A DNA stretch of 64,000 bases from assembly GCF_003387075.1 (NCBI RefSeq), contig NZ_QUMQ01000001.1, forward strand, positions 496,001-560,000, given 5' to 3'. This DNA comes from Asanoa ferruginea (lineage in GTDB: Bacteria > Actinomycetota > Actinomycetes > Mycobacteriales > Micromonosporaceae). Shown one piece after another: positions 42,541-50,396 of the stretch. Numbering within the stretch: position 1 is the stretch's first letter; the number at the start of each line of letters is the position of its first letter. Made by a program: the position numbers and the translations under genes. The notes under the pieces were generated by a model, which saw nothing but the letters and a program-made list of their open reading frames with translations, had not been told where the DNA came from and did not search any database.

Positions 42541-45522
42541 GTGGGCGTGCGACGACGAGGAATCGCCCTCGCCTGCCTCATGGCGGTCTTCACGGCGTTG
42601 TTCTACGGCTTCCCGGACGCGCATCTCGTGACCTGGGCCGCCATCGGCCTGACCAGCGCTGCCGGCATCGCCGCTGGTGTCGTTGCCAACCGGCCACGCG
42701 CCAGAGCGCCCTGGCTGCTCTTGGCCGGCGCTGTCGTCGCGTTCACGCTCGGTGACACTGCCTACAACGTGCTCACCCGCGTCCTTGGCTACGTGGAGCC
42801 GTTCCCGTCGGTGGCGGATGCCATCTATCTCGGCGTTTTCGTTCCGCTGTTGATCGCGGCGCTCGTGACGTTGACGCGGACCGGTGCGCCCAGCCGTGAC
42901 CGCGCCAGCGTTCTGGATGCGTTGGTCTTCACCGCGAGTGCAGGCCTTCTCTTCTGGATTCTGTTGATTCAGCCGCAGGTGGGCGCTGATGCTCCGCTGC
43001 TGGACCGGGGGATCTCCGCGGCGTATCCGATCTGTGACGTTCTGCTGTTGGCCGTGACGGCCCGGTTGGTCGCGGCCGTCCGCTGGTCGCCGGCAGTCGT
43101 GCTACTCGGGGTTGGCGGATTCGGTCTCCTCATCGCTGACGTGCTGTATGGACTGGCTCAGACCCGCGGATCGTGGCAGATCGGTGGACCCGTCGATCTT
43201 GGATGGGTGGCCTTCTACGCGTGTGTGGCTCTGGCGGCGCTGCATCCGTCCATGCGGCAGCTGACCGCGCCCAGGCCGATCCCACCGGCTGCGCTTCGCC
43301 CGGGACGCCTTCTCGTTCTGGGCCTGTCGACGTTGATCGCGCCGGTGGCGATCGTTGTGCAGGTCCGCCGCGGTGCGACCGACGATGTCATCGTCGCGGC
43401 CGTCGTCGCGGCGGCGATGTTTCTGCTCGTCATCGCCCGTCTCTACGGCGCGATGAACGTGCACCGAGCCGCAGTCACCCGCGAACGCACTCTGCGGCGG
43501 GCCGCGACCGATCTCGTCACCGCGACCACCGCCGCGGACATCGAATCCACGATGCGCGCCGCCTTCGCCGGGTTGCTGCCACCCGGAACCGCCCACGTGG
43601 TCCTCCGCCAGAAGGCTCGCAGCGGCCTGGCCGTCGCGGGCTCAGACGTCAGGCTGATCGCTCGGGCCGACCTACCCGAGACCGGCCTTCCCGGGCTCGA
43701 CGACTTCAACACGATCGCGTGTGCCCCGCTGGTGGTCGCCGGCTCGACGAGCTCCCGCGATCACGGGAGTCTTCTGGTCGCGGCGGAAAGCCAACACCTC
43801 ATCGCACTCCACGACGCCTTGCCACTCCTCGCGGCCAACGCGGCCTCAGCGCTCGACCGCATCACGCTCAACGAAGAGGTCAACCGCAAGAGCACCGAGG
43901 CCTACTTCCGGACGCTGGTGCAGAACGCTTCAGACGTCATCCTGATTGTCGACGTCGACCTGAACGTCCGTTATGCGAGTCCATCCGCGTCAACCGTGTT
44001 CGGGCCCGCGGATCTGAGCGGGCGCAACCTCGACGAGCTCATCTCCGCGCGCCCCCAGCCGGGTTCCGTCGGAGTTCTTCCTGGGCAGTGGACGGTCGAG
44101 CGACCCGACGGCGAGTGCGTACACCTCGAGGCCTCTGTTCGAGATCTGCGCCACGAGCCGACGGTCGACGGCCTGGTCGTCACGTTGCGAGACGTGACCA
44201 GCCATCTGCGCATGCAGGCTGAGCTGACCCGGCTGGCCTACCACGACGAGCTCACGGGCCTGGCCAACCGGGTCCTGTTCCAGGCCCGCGTCGACGAGGC
44301 GCTCCAGCAGGACCGCACGGCGGAGGCCGTCGTGGCAATCCTGTTCGTCGACGTCGACGACTTCAAAGTCGTCAACGACACTCTGGGCCACTCCACGGGC
44401 GACGAGCTGTTGCGTGCCGTCAGCCAACGCCTCCGCGAGGCGGTCGGCACCGCCGCACTGCCCGCACGTCTCGGCGGCGACGAGTTCGCCGTCCTCGTCC
44501 AGACGACGCCCGTCACCGCTGTCGAGGAGCTGGCTGACCGCATCGTCGCGCTGCTGAACGAACCGTTCCTTCTCGAGCACGGCCTGGTGCACAGCAACGT
44601 CAGCATCGGTATCGCCACGACCGCCGACGCCACTGACGGCGCCGACCTTCTGCGGCAGTCCGACATGGCCCTTTACCTTGCGAAAGCCAACGGCAAGAAC
44701 CAGTGGAAACGGTACGAAGAGGCCACGCACGCCGCGCTGCTGCGTCGTATGCAGATCCGGGTCGACCTGGACGAGGCCTTGCGAACCGGTGCCTTTCTGC
44801 TCGAATACCAGCCGGTCATCGATCTGAAAACCGGCGTCACCGCAGGGTTCGAAGCACTGGTCCGGTGGCATCATCCGAGCCGCGGCACAATCGCGCCGGC
44901 CGAATTCATCGACGTCGCCGAGGAATCCGGCCTGATCGTGCCGCTCGGCGAGTGGATCCTCAACCGTGCCATCGCCGAGGCGGCCTCCTGGGCGAAGGCG
45001 TCGGCGACACCGCCATACGTCGGCGTCAACGTCTCCGCCCGCCAGCTCCGCCAACCAGGATTTGTCGACACCGTGCTGACCTCGCTGCGCCGGCACGGTC
45101 TCGCGCCCGACCGGCTCGTCATCGAGATCACCGAGAGCCTGCTCCTGACCGACCAGGGCAACGGGTGGTCCGACCTCAGAACATTGCGGGAGGCGGGCGT
45201 ACGCGTTGCCATCGACGACTTCGGAACCGGCTACTCCTCGTTGAGCTACCTACGCCAAGTGCCCGCCGACATCCTGAAGATCGAGCGGTCGTTCATCGGC
45301 AACACACCACACAGTGACAAGCAACGCGCTCTCGTCGACGGCATCGTCCGGCTGGCCACCACCCTGGACCTGGCCGTTGTGGCCGAGGGAATCGAACAAC
45401 CCGCGGAGCGCGACGTTCTCGCGAAGGTGGGTTGCCGCTACGGCCAGGGCTACCTCTTCTCCCCTCCCCTTGACTCCGACAGCGCCACACGTTGGCTACA
45501 GCGAGACTGGATCCCCGCATGA
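42541..45522 (+). CDS. Membrane-bound GGDEF-EAL protein (c-di-GMP metabolism)
   Basis: 993 residues. About nine membrane helices (residues 5-305), a GAF-like region (about 325-440), a PAS domain (about 450-560, YFRTLVQNASDVILIVDVD), GGDEF (about 563-720, with intact LGGDEFAVL at 644 onwards) and EAL (about 740-985, with FEALVRWHH and DDFGTGYSSL). Both catalytic signatures look complete, so it could make and break cyclic di-GMP. The membrane part is the sensor of an unknown signal. The last bases overlap the start of the oxoamine synthase gene (ATGA). A GTG start at 42541 is used. Confidence 0.93.
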   Translation: MGVRRRGIALACLMAVFTALFYGFPDAHLVTWAAIGLTSAAGIAAGVVANRPRARAPWLLLAGAVVAFTLGDTAYNVLTRVLGYVEPFPSVADAIYLGVFVPLLIAALVTLTRTGAPSRDRASVLDALVFTASAGLLFWILLIQPQVGADAPLLDRGISAAYPICDVLLLAVTARLVAAVRWSPAVVLLGVGGFGLLIADVLYGLAQTRGSWQIGGPVDLGWVAFYACVALAALHPSMRQLTAPRPIPPAALRPGRLLVLGLSTLIAPVAIVVQVRRGATDDVIVAAVVAAAMFLLVIARLYGAMNVHRAAVTRERTLRRAATDLVTATTAADIESTMRAAFAGLLPPGTAHVVLRQKARSGLAVAGSDVRLIARADLPETGLPGLDDFNTIACAPLVVAGSTSSRDHGSLLVAAESQHLIALHDALPLLAANAASALDRITLNEEVNRKSTEAYFRTLVQNASDVILIVDVDLNVRYASPSASTVFGPADLSGRNLDELISARPQPGSVGVLPGQWTVERPDGECVHLEASVRDLRHEPTVDGLVVTLRDVTSHLRMQAELTRLAYHDELTGLANRVLFQARVDEALQQDRTAEAVVAILFVDVDDFKVVNDTLGHSTGDELLRAVSQRLREAVGTAALPARLGGDEFAVLVQTTPVTAVEELADRIVALLNEPFLLEHGLVHSNVSIGIATTADATDGADLLRQSDMALYLAKANGKNQWKRYEEATHAALLRRMQIRVDLDEALRTGAFLLEYQPVIDLKTGVTAGFEALVRWHHPSRGTIAPAEFIDVAEESGLIVPLGEWILNRAIAEAASWAKASATPPYVGVNVSARQLRQPGFVDTVLTSLRRHGLAPDRLVIEITESLLLTDQGNGWSDLRTLREAGVRVAIDDFGTGYSSLSYLRQVPADILKIERSFIGNTPHSDKQRALVDGIVRLATTLDLAVVAEGIEQPAERDVLAKVGCRYGQGYLFSPPLDSDSATRWLQRDWIPA

Positions 45523-46775
45523 CCAGAAACCTCGAGCCCACCAGGGACAACCAGCTCGCCACGCTCCTGGAGACCTCGCCGATGGTCGACGCCGTCATCG
45601 ACGAGGTCGACGGCCGACGGATCAGGATCGGCGATCACTGGTTGACCGACTTCGCGTCCTGCAACTACCTCGGCTTCGACCTCGAACCCGAGATCATGGC
45701 GGCGATCGACGACCAGGTGCGCAGGTGGGGCACGCATCCAGGATGGTCCCGGTTGCTCGGCAGCCCGCGACTCTACGTCGACATCGAGGACCAGCTCACC
45801 GAGCTCCTGGGCGCACCGGACACGCTCGTCCTGCCCACCATCACCCACATCCACCTGTCGGTGATCCCCGCACTCGTCCAGGAAGGCACCGTCTACGTCG
45901 AGGGCCGGGCCCACAAAACGATCTACGATGGTGCCCGCTTCGCCCGCGGCCTCGGCGCCGACCTCGTCCGCTTCCGCGACGACGACCTGGACACGCTCGC
46001 CGACCACCTCGCCGCGAACACCCGTTCCGGTCCGAAGCTGATCTGCATCGACGGCGTCAACAGCATGACCGGCAACCTGCCCAACCTCGCGACCTACGTC
46101 GCGATCGCCCGCCGACACGAAGCGAACCTCTACGTCGACGACGCACACGGCTTCGGTGTCATCGGTCAACGCGGGCCGGGTGAGACCTCCCCATACGGCG
46201 AGCGAGGCAACGCGATCCTGGCTCATCAGGGCATCTCGTACGACGACGTCATCCTCGTCGGAGGTTTCTCCAAGTCCTACTCGTCCTTGCTGGCGTTCAT
46301 CGCACTGCCAACGGAGCTCAAGCAGCGCCTCAAGATCGATGCGGCGCCCTACCTCTATTCCGGGCCATCGCCAACGGCCTCGCTTGCGACCGTCCTAGCA
46401 GGATTCGACCTCAACAAGAGGCGGGGCGACGAGATCCGCCGCACCCTTCATCGGCTGACCGCGAAGGTGTTGGACCACCTGCGATCCCTCGGCGTCACGA
46501 CACCGAACCGCAGCGGCACCCCGATCATCGAAATACCCCTGGGTCACGACCAAGAGATCGGTGCGGTCTCGCGAAAGCTCTGGGACGCAGGCATCTACGC
46601 AACGGTCGCGGCCTACCCGCTCGTGCCACGCGCCGAGTCGGGAATACGCATTCAGACCACAGCGGCGCACACCGAGGCCGACATTCACCATCTCATTCAA
46701 ACGCTGACGTCGCTCGCGCGCGAAGGACAAGCCATGCGGACTTCGCCCGAGGTCTGTCAACCAGATGTGGGCTAG
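45519..46775 (+). CDS. Alpha-oxoamine synthase-like PLP enzyme (KBL/BioF/CqsA group)
   Basis: 418 residues of fold-type I. It has the family pattern FASCNYLGFDLEP, GWSRLLGSPRLYVDIEDQL, YVDDAHGFGVIG and the PLP lysine K252 in GGFSKSYSSL. Members condense an amino acid with an acyl-CoA to give an alpha-aminoketone; in Vibrio (CqsA) and Legionella (LqsA) the product is a cell-density signal, while BioF and KBL serve biotin and threonine metabolism. No biotin gene is near. Its start overlaps the GGDEF-EAL stop. Its last codons contain one of the operator boxes of the next gene. Confidence 0.85.
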   Translation: MTRNLEPTRDNQLATLLETSPMVDAVIDEVDGRRIRIGDHWLTDFASCNYLGFDLEPEIMAAIDDQVRRWGTHPGWSRLLGSPRLYVDIEDQLTELLGAPDTLVLPTITHIHLSVIPALVQEGTVYVEGRAHKTIYDGARFARGLGADLVRFRDDDLDTLADHLAANTRSGPKLICIDGVNSMTGNLPNLATYVAIARRHEANLYVDDAHGFGVIGQRGPGETSPYGERGNAILAHQGISYDDVILVGGFSKSYSSLLAFIALPTELKQRLKIDAAPYLYSGPSPTASLATVLAGFDLNKRRGDEIRRTLHRLTAKVLDHLRSLGVTTPNRSGTPIIEIPLGHDQEIGAVSRKLWDAGIYATVAAYPLVPRAESGIRIQTTAAHTEADIHHLIQTLTSLAREGQAMRTSPEVCQPDVG

Positions 46776-46808
46776 GCTCTTCGGGGAGCGGGTAGGAAAG
46801 TTGACAGA
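46753..46808 (+). promoter_or_regulatory. Promoter/operator of the XRE gene (GTTGACAG motif pair)
   Basis: TCTGTCAAC (46753-46761) and GTTGACAGA (46800-46808) form a perfect 9-bp inverted repeat with a 38-bp gap between them. The gap holds a possible -10 (TAGGCT, 46773-46778). The first box lies in the final codons of the upstream gene, and the second lies 21 bp before the XRE start codon, so binding of the XRE protein here would be autoregulatory. Confidence 0.65.
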
Positions 46809-46828
46809 CGGAAGCTGGAGGGGTGTCG

Positions 46829-47329
46829 ATGGCTGACCGGGAGGGGCTTCCCGCCCTGCTCACCTTGCAGGAGCGACTCAAGTTCCTGTTCGAGACGGTG
46901 CGCCCGCCGGGCAAGGCCCGCTACTCGTTCAGGCAGGTCGCCGAAGCGATCAAGACCGAGCACGGCGTCGAGATCTCAGGGCAATACATCCAGCAGATCG
47001 AGAGCGGCGAACGCCGCAACCCCGGGGTCGTCCAGGTCAGGGCACTCGCCAGCTTTTTCGGCGTCCCGCCTGAATACCTGCTGGGTGGAGGCGAGACCGA
47101 CAAGGTCACCGGCGAGCTGAACAGGCTTCGCGAAGCCATCGAGGTCCGCGAGCGTCTCGACGAGATGATGGACGACGCCATGCGCGACCCCGACCTCCAA
47201 GGCATCGTGCTCAAGGCCCGCGGCGTGCCTCCGCGATACCTCCAGTTGGTGGCGGGCATGCTTGACGAGGTGCGACGGATCGAGGGACTCGACGAGGTCA
47301 CGGACACCGACCGCGGCCGACCGCACTAA
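46829..47329 (+). CDS. XRE-family transcriptional regulator
   Basis: 166 residues. An HTH_3 domain covers residues 33-87 (YSFRQVAEAIKTEHGVEIS, GQYIQQIESGERRNP, SFFGVPPEYLL), and a helical C-terminal part (about 92-150) probably dimerises or binds the ImmA partner. GGAGGGG lies five bases before the ATG at 46829. The next gene is an ImmA-type protease, the usual pair in which the protease cleaves or unlocks the XRE protein. A broken copy of this gene's start lies at 40716. Confidence 0.9.
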   Translation: MADREGLPALLTLQERLKFLFETVRPPGKARYSFRQVAEAIKTEHGVEISGQYIQQIESGERRNPGVVQVRALASFFGVPPEYLLGGGETDKVTGELNRLREAIEVRERLDEMMDDAMRDPDLQGIVLKARGVPPRYLQLVAGMLDEVRRIEGLDEVTDTDRGRPH

Positions 47330-47420
47330 GATCGATCGATTTCCCAGTGTGATCGCGCTGCCACGCACACGACCTTGCGGTTCGCTGCCGGTCACGTCAT
47401 AGTGACGATCGGTTGGGAGA

Positions 47421-47966
47421 GTGGGTCTTGGGGTGGATGGTCATCACAGACGACGGCACGAACGGCTTCTGCGTGACCTCGAGGTCACCATCCCTACGCC
47501 GTTCGACCCGTGGGAGTTCTGCCGGCACGTAGCCGAACGTCGGGCTCGACCCATTCATATCCTGCGCATGGACACCACAGAGGCCGCGTCATGTGGCTTG
47601 TGGTTGGCGACCCAGAAGGCCGATTACGTCGTCGTGGACGAAGGAGCACCCGCCGTCCTTGCGGGGCACATCATCCTGCACGAACTCGCCCACATGCTTC
47701 TCGGGCACACCGGGCAAATCAAGCTGGACGCCGCGGCTCTCGGCTTCGAGGTCCTCGACCCGACGATGGTCCAGCGCGTCCTCGGGCGCACGAGTCGCTA
47801 CCTGACCGAGGAGGAGCGAGACGCGGAGGGCTTCGCCAGCGTCATCAAGTCGTTCGCGGCGCGGTGGTCGCCCGTGCCCCGGCCGCGCGACGGGGATGCC
47901 GAGCATGCCGCGGTGATCGATCGCTTCAGCTCGGCGCTCGCCGGCGATCGGCGATGGAGGCGATGA
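47421..47966 (+). CDS. ImmA/IrrE-type metallopeptidase
   Basis: 181 residues from a GTG at 47421; a GTG at 47433 is an alternative. The domain has LWLATQKADYVVVDEGAP, the zinc motif HELAHMLLGH (H87, E88, H91), and a following helix with EEERDAEGFASVI, whose Glu can be the third ligand. Proteins of this kind next to XRE regulators often inactivate them on a signal. Its stop overlaps the start of the membrane GPP34 protein (ATGA), so the two are translationally coupled. Confidence 0.88.
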   Translation: MGLGVDGHHRRRHERLLRDLEVTIPTPFDPWEFCRHVAERRARPIHILRMDTTEAASCGLWLATQKADYVVVDEGAPAVLAGHIILHELAHMLLGHTGQIKLDAAALGFEVLDPTMVQRVLGRTSRYLTEEERDAEGFASVIKSFAARWSPVPRPRDGDAEHAAVIDRFSSALAGDRRWRR

Positions 47967-49822
47967 GCGGTATCGAGGGCCTCCTGGTCGCCGCCTTCAT
48001 CTTCGTCGTTCTGGCACACAAGAGCAGCCACCTCTACCGCGACCCCGGAAACCCCGCACTACGGGCCATGTGTCTCACGCTTGTTTGCCTGATGACCGCG
48101 ATCGTGATCGGCTTCCGGCCCATCTATCAGGCGATCGATCAGGCCGCAGGGGTCCCGAACCTCACCCGATACCTGGCCCATGCCCTCGCCCTCGTTGCTG
48201 CCGCAGCCATCCAGACGATGTTCCTGTTCCTGGCCGACCCGGCCACCGCTCCCGCGCGGACTCGCAGGCGGTGGTTCCTGCTCGCCGCGACGCTCGGCAT
48301 CATGGGCAGCGCGTTCCTGTGGGGCCATTTCAATATCGAGGATCCCGAAGCGTTCACGGCGCGATACGCACACCGACCCGAATTCCTGGTCTACCTGGCC
48401 GCGTTCCTGGCGTTCTGCGCCGTTGGCACGGCCGATGTGCTGCGGATGTCGATGCGCTACGCGCATCTCGTGCCCGCACGCCACCTCCGGCTCGGCATCC
48501 GGCTGTTGGCCGTCGGAGTCGTCGGTGGAGTTCTCTTCGGCCTCCACAAGCTCGTGGTCGTGGTTGTCAGCGTCGCCGGCCTCGACGTTCCTTGGTCAGA
48601 ACCTTCTGCCTCCCGCGCCCTTGCCCTGTTCAGCATCGCCGTCACGACAGCCGGCCTCGCTGCTCCGTCTCTCGGGCCCTACGTGGCCGACGCCATCGGG
48701 TGGACCCGCCACTACCGCCTGTATCGAGATCTCGAGCCATTGTGGAAGGCGATATACCGGGTAAGTCAGTCCGCGGTCCTCAGCCCACCCCGGCGCCGAC
48801 CGTCCGTCGGCGACATGCGGTTGCAGCTCGACCGGCGGGTTATCGAGATCCACGACGGCTTGCGCGAGCTCAGCCCCTACGTGGAGCGGGATGTCGCCGA
48901 GGAAGCGACAAAGCTGGCGCTGCTCCGCGGGGCCCAGGTCGACCACGCGCGAGCTATCGGACAGGCAGCCAGCCTGGCTGCGGCGATCGGTCGCATGACC
49001 GCCGTCTCCGCTGACGCGTCCACGATCGTGAGCCGAAACGGCGGCGATGGCGGCGTCCTGGTGGTTGGCTCGGATGCCGGCGCTCAGTCGCTTGCCCTGG
49101 TGTCCCGGGTCTATGCCGGCGAGGGCATGTCGGCCGGGCCAAGACTTGCCCGCTACCGCGCAGGTCGTCGGCGCGAGGTGTCGAGGGCGCCGATGGACGA
49201 CGTCCCTCTCGCGGGAGTCTTCTACCTATTGGCCCACGACGCGGAAACCGGACGAGCCCGGCTGCGGCCCCGAGCGACAGCCGTGACGCTGGCGGCAGGA
49301 CTCCTGATGGAGGTTCTCTTCCTCAACCTTGCCCGCATCGAGGGTAAGGAGCTGATCGCGGCTGATGGTCCCGCCCCGCGGGATCCGCTGATCAGGGAGG
49401 TTGCGCAGGCCATCGCGCAAGAAACACACACAGTGCGCACCTGGCTCGAGTATCTGTCCGAGACGGCGCTGGAAGACGTGATCCAACGCTTGCACGGCGA
49501 CGGAATCATCGCGCCGATGGTCGCCCGCAGTGTCTTCCGCACGATGACCGTCTGGCGCCCTACCGAACCCGGCATTGTCGCGTCGTCTTGGGGGCGGCTG
49601 TCGCTGCTTTTGCGAACAGGGGCCCAATTAGCTCCACTTGAAGCCGCCCTCGCCGGGCTCATCCACGTTGCTGAGCTTGACAGCGTCCTGCTCGCGGGAG
49701 CCGAGCGGCCCGTTCGCGAGCACTTGGCTGGTGTCCTCCAGCGGACAGCGTCACCGCTGCAACTGCTGCTGGCGGAGACGCAGACCATTCTCGGCGCCGA
49801 CGTCTTGGCCCGGCGCATCTAG
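47963..49822 (+). CDS. MAB_1171c-like membrane protein fused to a GPP34 (GOLPH3-like) domain
   Basis: 619 residues from ATG 47963. Residues 5-245 hold seven hydrophobic helices in the style of MAB_1171c-type putative transporters (LVAAFIFVVLAHKSSHLYRDPG at the start), followed by a cytoplasmic helical part (GWTRHYRLYRDLEPLWKAI, 246-345). From about 412 the sequence changes to the GPP34 pattern: DVPLAGVFYLLAHDAETGRARLRPR, AAGLLMEVLFLNLARIEGKELIA, a WLEYLSETALEDVIQRLHGDGI helix pair and FRTMTVWRPTEP. GPP34 proteins bind phosphoinositides in eukaryotes; their bacterial role is unknown. The frame is unbroken, so the fusion is real in this sequence. Confidence 0.8.
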   Translation: MSGIEGLLVAAFIFVVLAHKSSHLYRDPGNPALRAMCLTLVCLMTAIVIGFRPIYQAIDQAAGVPNLTRYLAHALALVAAAAIQTMFLFLADPATAPARTRRRWFLLAATLGIMGSAFLWGHFNIEDPEAFTARYAHRPEFLVYLAAFLAFCAVGTADVLRMSMRYAHLVPARHLRLGIRLLAVGVVGGVLFGLHKLVVVVVSVAGLDVPWSEPSASRALALFSIAVTTAGLAAPSLGPYVADAIGWTRHYRLYRDLEPLWKAIYRVSQSAVLSPPRRRPSVGDMRLQLDRRVIEIHDGLRELSPYVERDVAEEATKLALLRGAQVDHARAIGQAASLAAAIGRMTAVSADASTIVSRNGGDGGVLVVGSDAGAQSLALVSRVYAGEGMSAGPRLARYRAGRRREVSRAPMDDVPLAGVFYLLAHDAETGRARLRPRATAVTLAAGLLMEVLFLNLARIEGKELIAADGPAPRDPLIREVAQAIAQETHTVRTWLEYLSETALEDVIQRLHGDGIIAPMVARSVFRTMTVWRPTEPGIVASSWGRLSLLLRTGAQLAPLEAALAGLIHVAELDSVLLAGAERPVREHLAGVLQRTASPLQLLLAETQTILGADVLARRI

Positions 49823-49834
49823 CGGCTCGGGCAG

Positions 49835-49972
49835 CTGTCAACCGCCGCCAGGATCCCTGAACAGTCTACCTGGGACATCCGGTTGACATCCATGGCGAGT
49901 CAGACCGTATTCTTGCGGTGTCAACGCGCCGACCCTTGGCGTGGACGCACACTGGTTCACCCTAGTTGACAG
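49835..49972. promoter_or_regulatory. Operator array with four GTTGACAG-type boxes
   Basis: CTGTCAAC (49835), GTTGACAT (49882), GTGTCAAC (49918) and GTTGACAG (49965) alternate in orientation. The gaps between successive 8-mers are 39, 28 and 39 bp, the same two classes of gap as at the other sites. The array starts 13 bp after the stop of the GPP34 gene, in a 570-bp stretch without a supported gene (49823-50396). Confidence 0.65.
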
Positions 49973-50102
49973 CGTCTCCGCAGGTCGGTGGCACGGTGCA
50001 GGCGCGGCAGCAAACGGGGACGGGCGGCTGGTGGGCGCACAACGCCTTGCAGTGCCGTCAGTGCTGTCGCGGCCGCACCGTGCGGGAAAGCGCGGAATTG
50101 AT

Positions 50103-50148
50103 AGTTGACAGCCGATGGGCGCGGGACTCTATGCTCCTGCTGTCAACT
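50103..50148 (+). promoter_or_regulatory. Promoter overlapped by a GTTGACAG/CTGTCAAC operator pair
   Basis: AGTTGACAGC (50103-50112) and GCTGTCAACT (50139-50148) are a perfect 10-bp inverted repeat. TTGACA (50105-50110) and TATGCT (50130-50135) with a 19-bp spacer look like a -35/-10 pair lying inside it. The element aligns over more than 90 bp with the reverse strand at 40646-40557 and, more weakly, with 54922-54868. Confidence 0.65.
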
Positions 50149-50155
50149 CATAGAC

Positions 50156-50362
50156 ATGGATGCCATCGGCGTCCGGCCTGACGTAGCTGACAGCTCCGTC
50201 CCGCGAACGTCGCTGATGGGCGCCATGCCCGGTCAGCGGGGACCCCTCTCCCCCCGAGGGGTCCCCGCCCCGGGTACGTGGGCAGCACAGCGCGGGCAGC
50301 ACAGCGCGGACAGCACGGCGCGGGCGCTCATCGGTGCCGAGGTCTGCGGGCGCCGCATGTAG
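50156..50362 (+). CDS. Possible short reading frame or small-RNA region
   Basis: ATG at 50156 opens a 68-residue frame (MDAIGVRPDVADSSVPRTSL at the start). The first 13 codons align with the frame at 40595, with (V/I)ADS kept. There is no ribosome site, and a strong hairpin (50237-50267) sits inside the frame. The product could be a short peptide of about 30 residues with the terminator in its tail, or an RNA of about 125 nt. Confidence 0.3.
   Translation: MDAIGVRPDVADSSVPRTSLMGAMPGQRGPLSPRGVPAPGTWAAQRGQHSADSTARALIGAEVCGRRM
50237..50267 (+). terminator. Strong hairpin about 100 bases downstream of the 50.1-kb promoter
   Basis: CGGGGACCCCTC (50237-50248) and GAGGGGTCCCCG (50256-50267) pair perfectly over 12 bp with a 7-base loop. 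It lies 130 bp before the permease start, so it could end a short transcript or act as an attenuator for the permease gene. Confidence 0.7.
50282..50323. repeat. Three tandem 14-bp repeats
   Basis: GCAGCACAGCGCGG occurs at 50282 and 50296, and ACAGCACGGCGCGG at 50310. They lie between the hairpin and the permease gene. No function is known. Confidence 0.65.
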
Positions 50363-50396
50363 GTTGTGGCCTGCTCCTCACACATCGGAGAGACAC

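Noticed and set aside
46801-46806. TTGACA as the -35 box of the XRE gene promoter
   Set aside because: It lies only 22 bases before the start codon and overlaps the leader and ribosome site, so it cannot be the -35 of this gene; an operator role fits better.
49966-50181. Reading frame with CRQCCRGR, perhaps a small zinc-finger-like protein
   Set aside because: It starts on an operator box, has no ribosome site and runs through the promoter at 50.1 kb; support is too weak.
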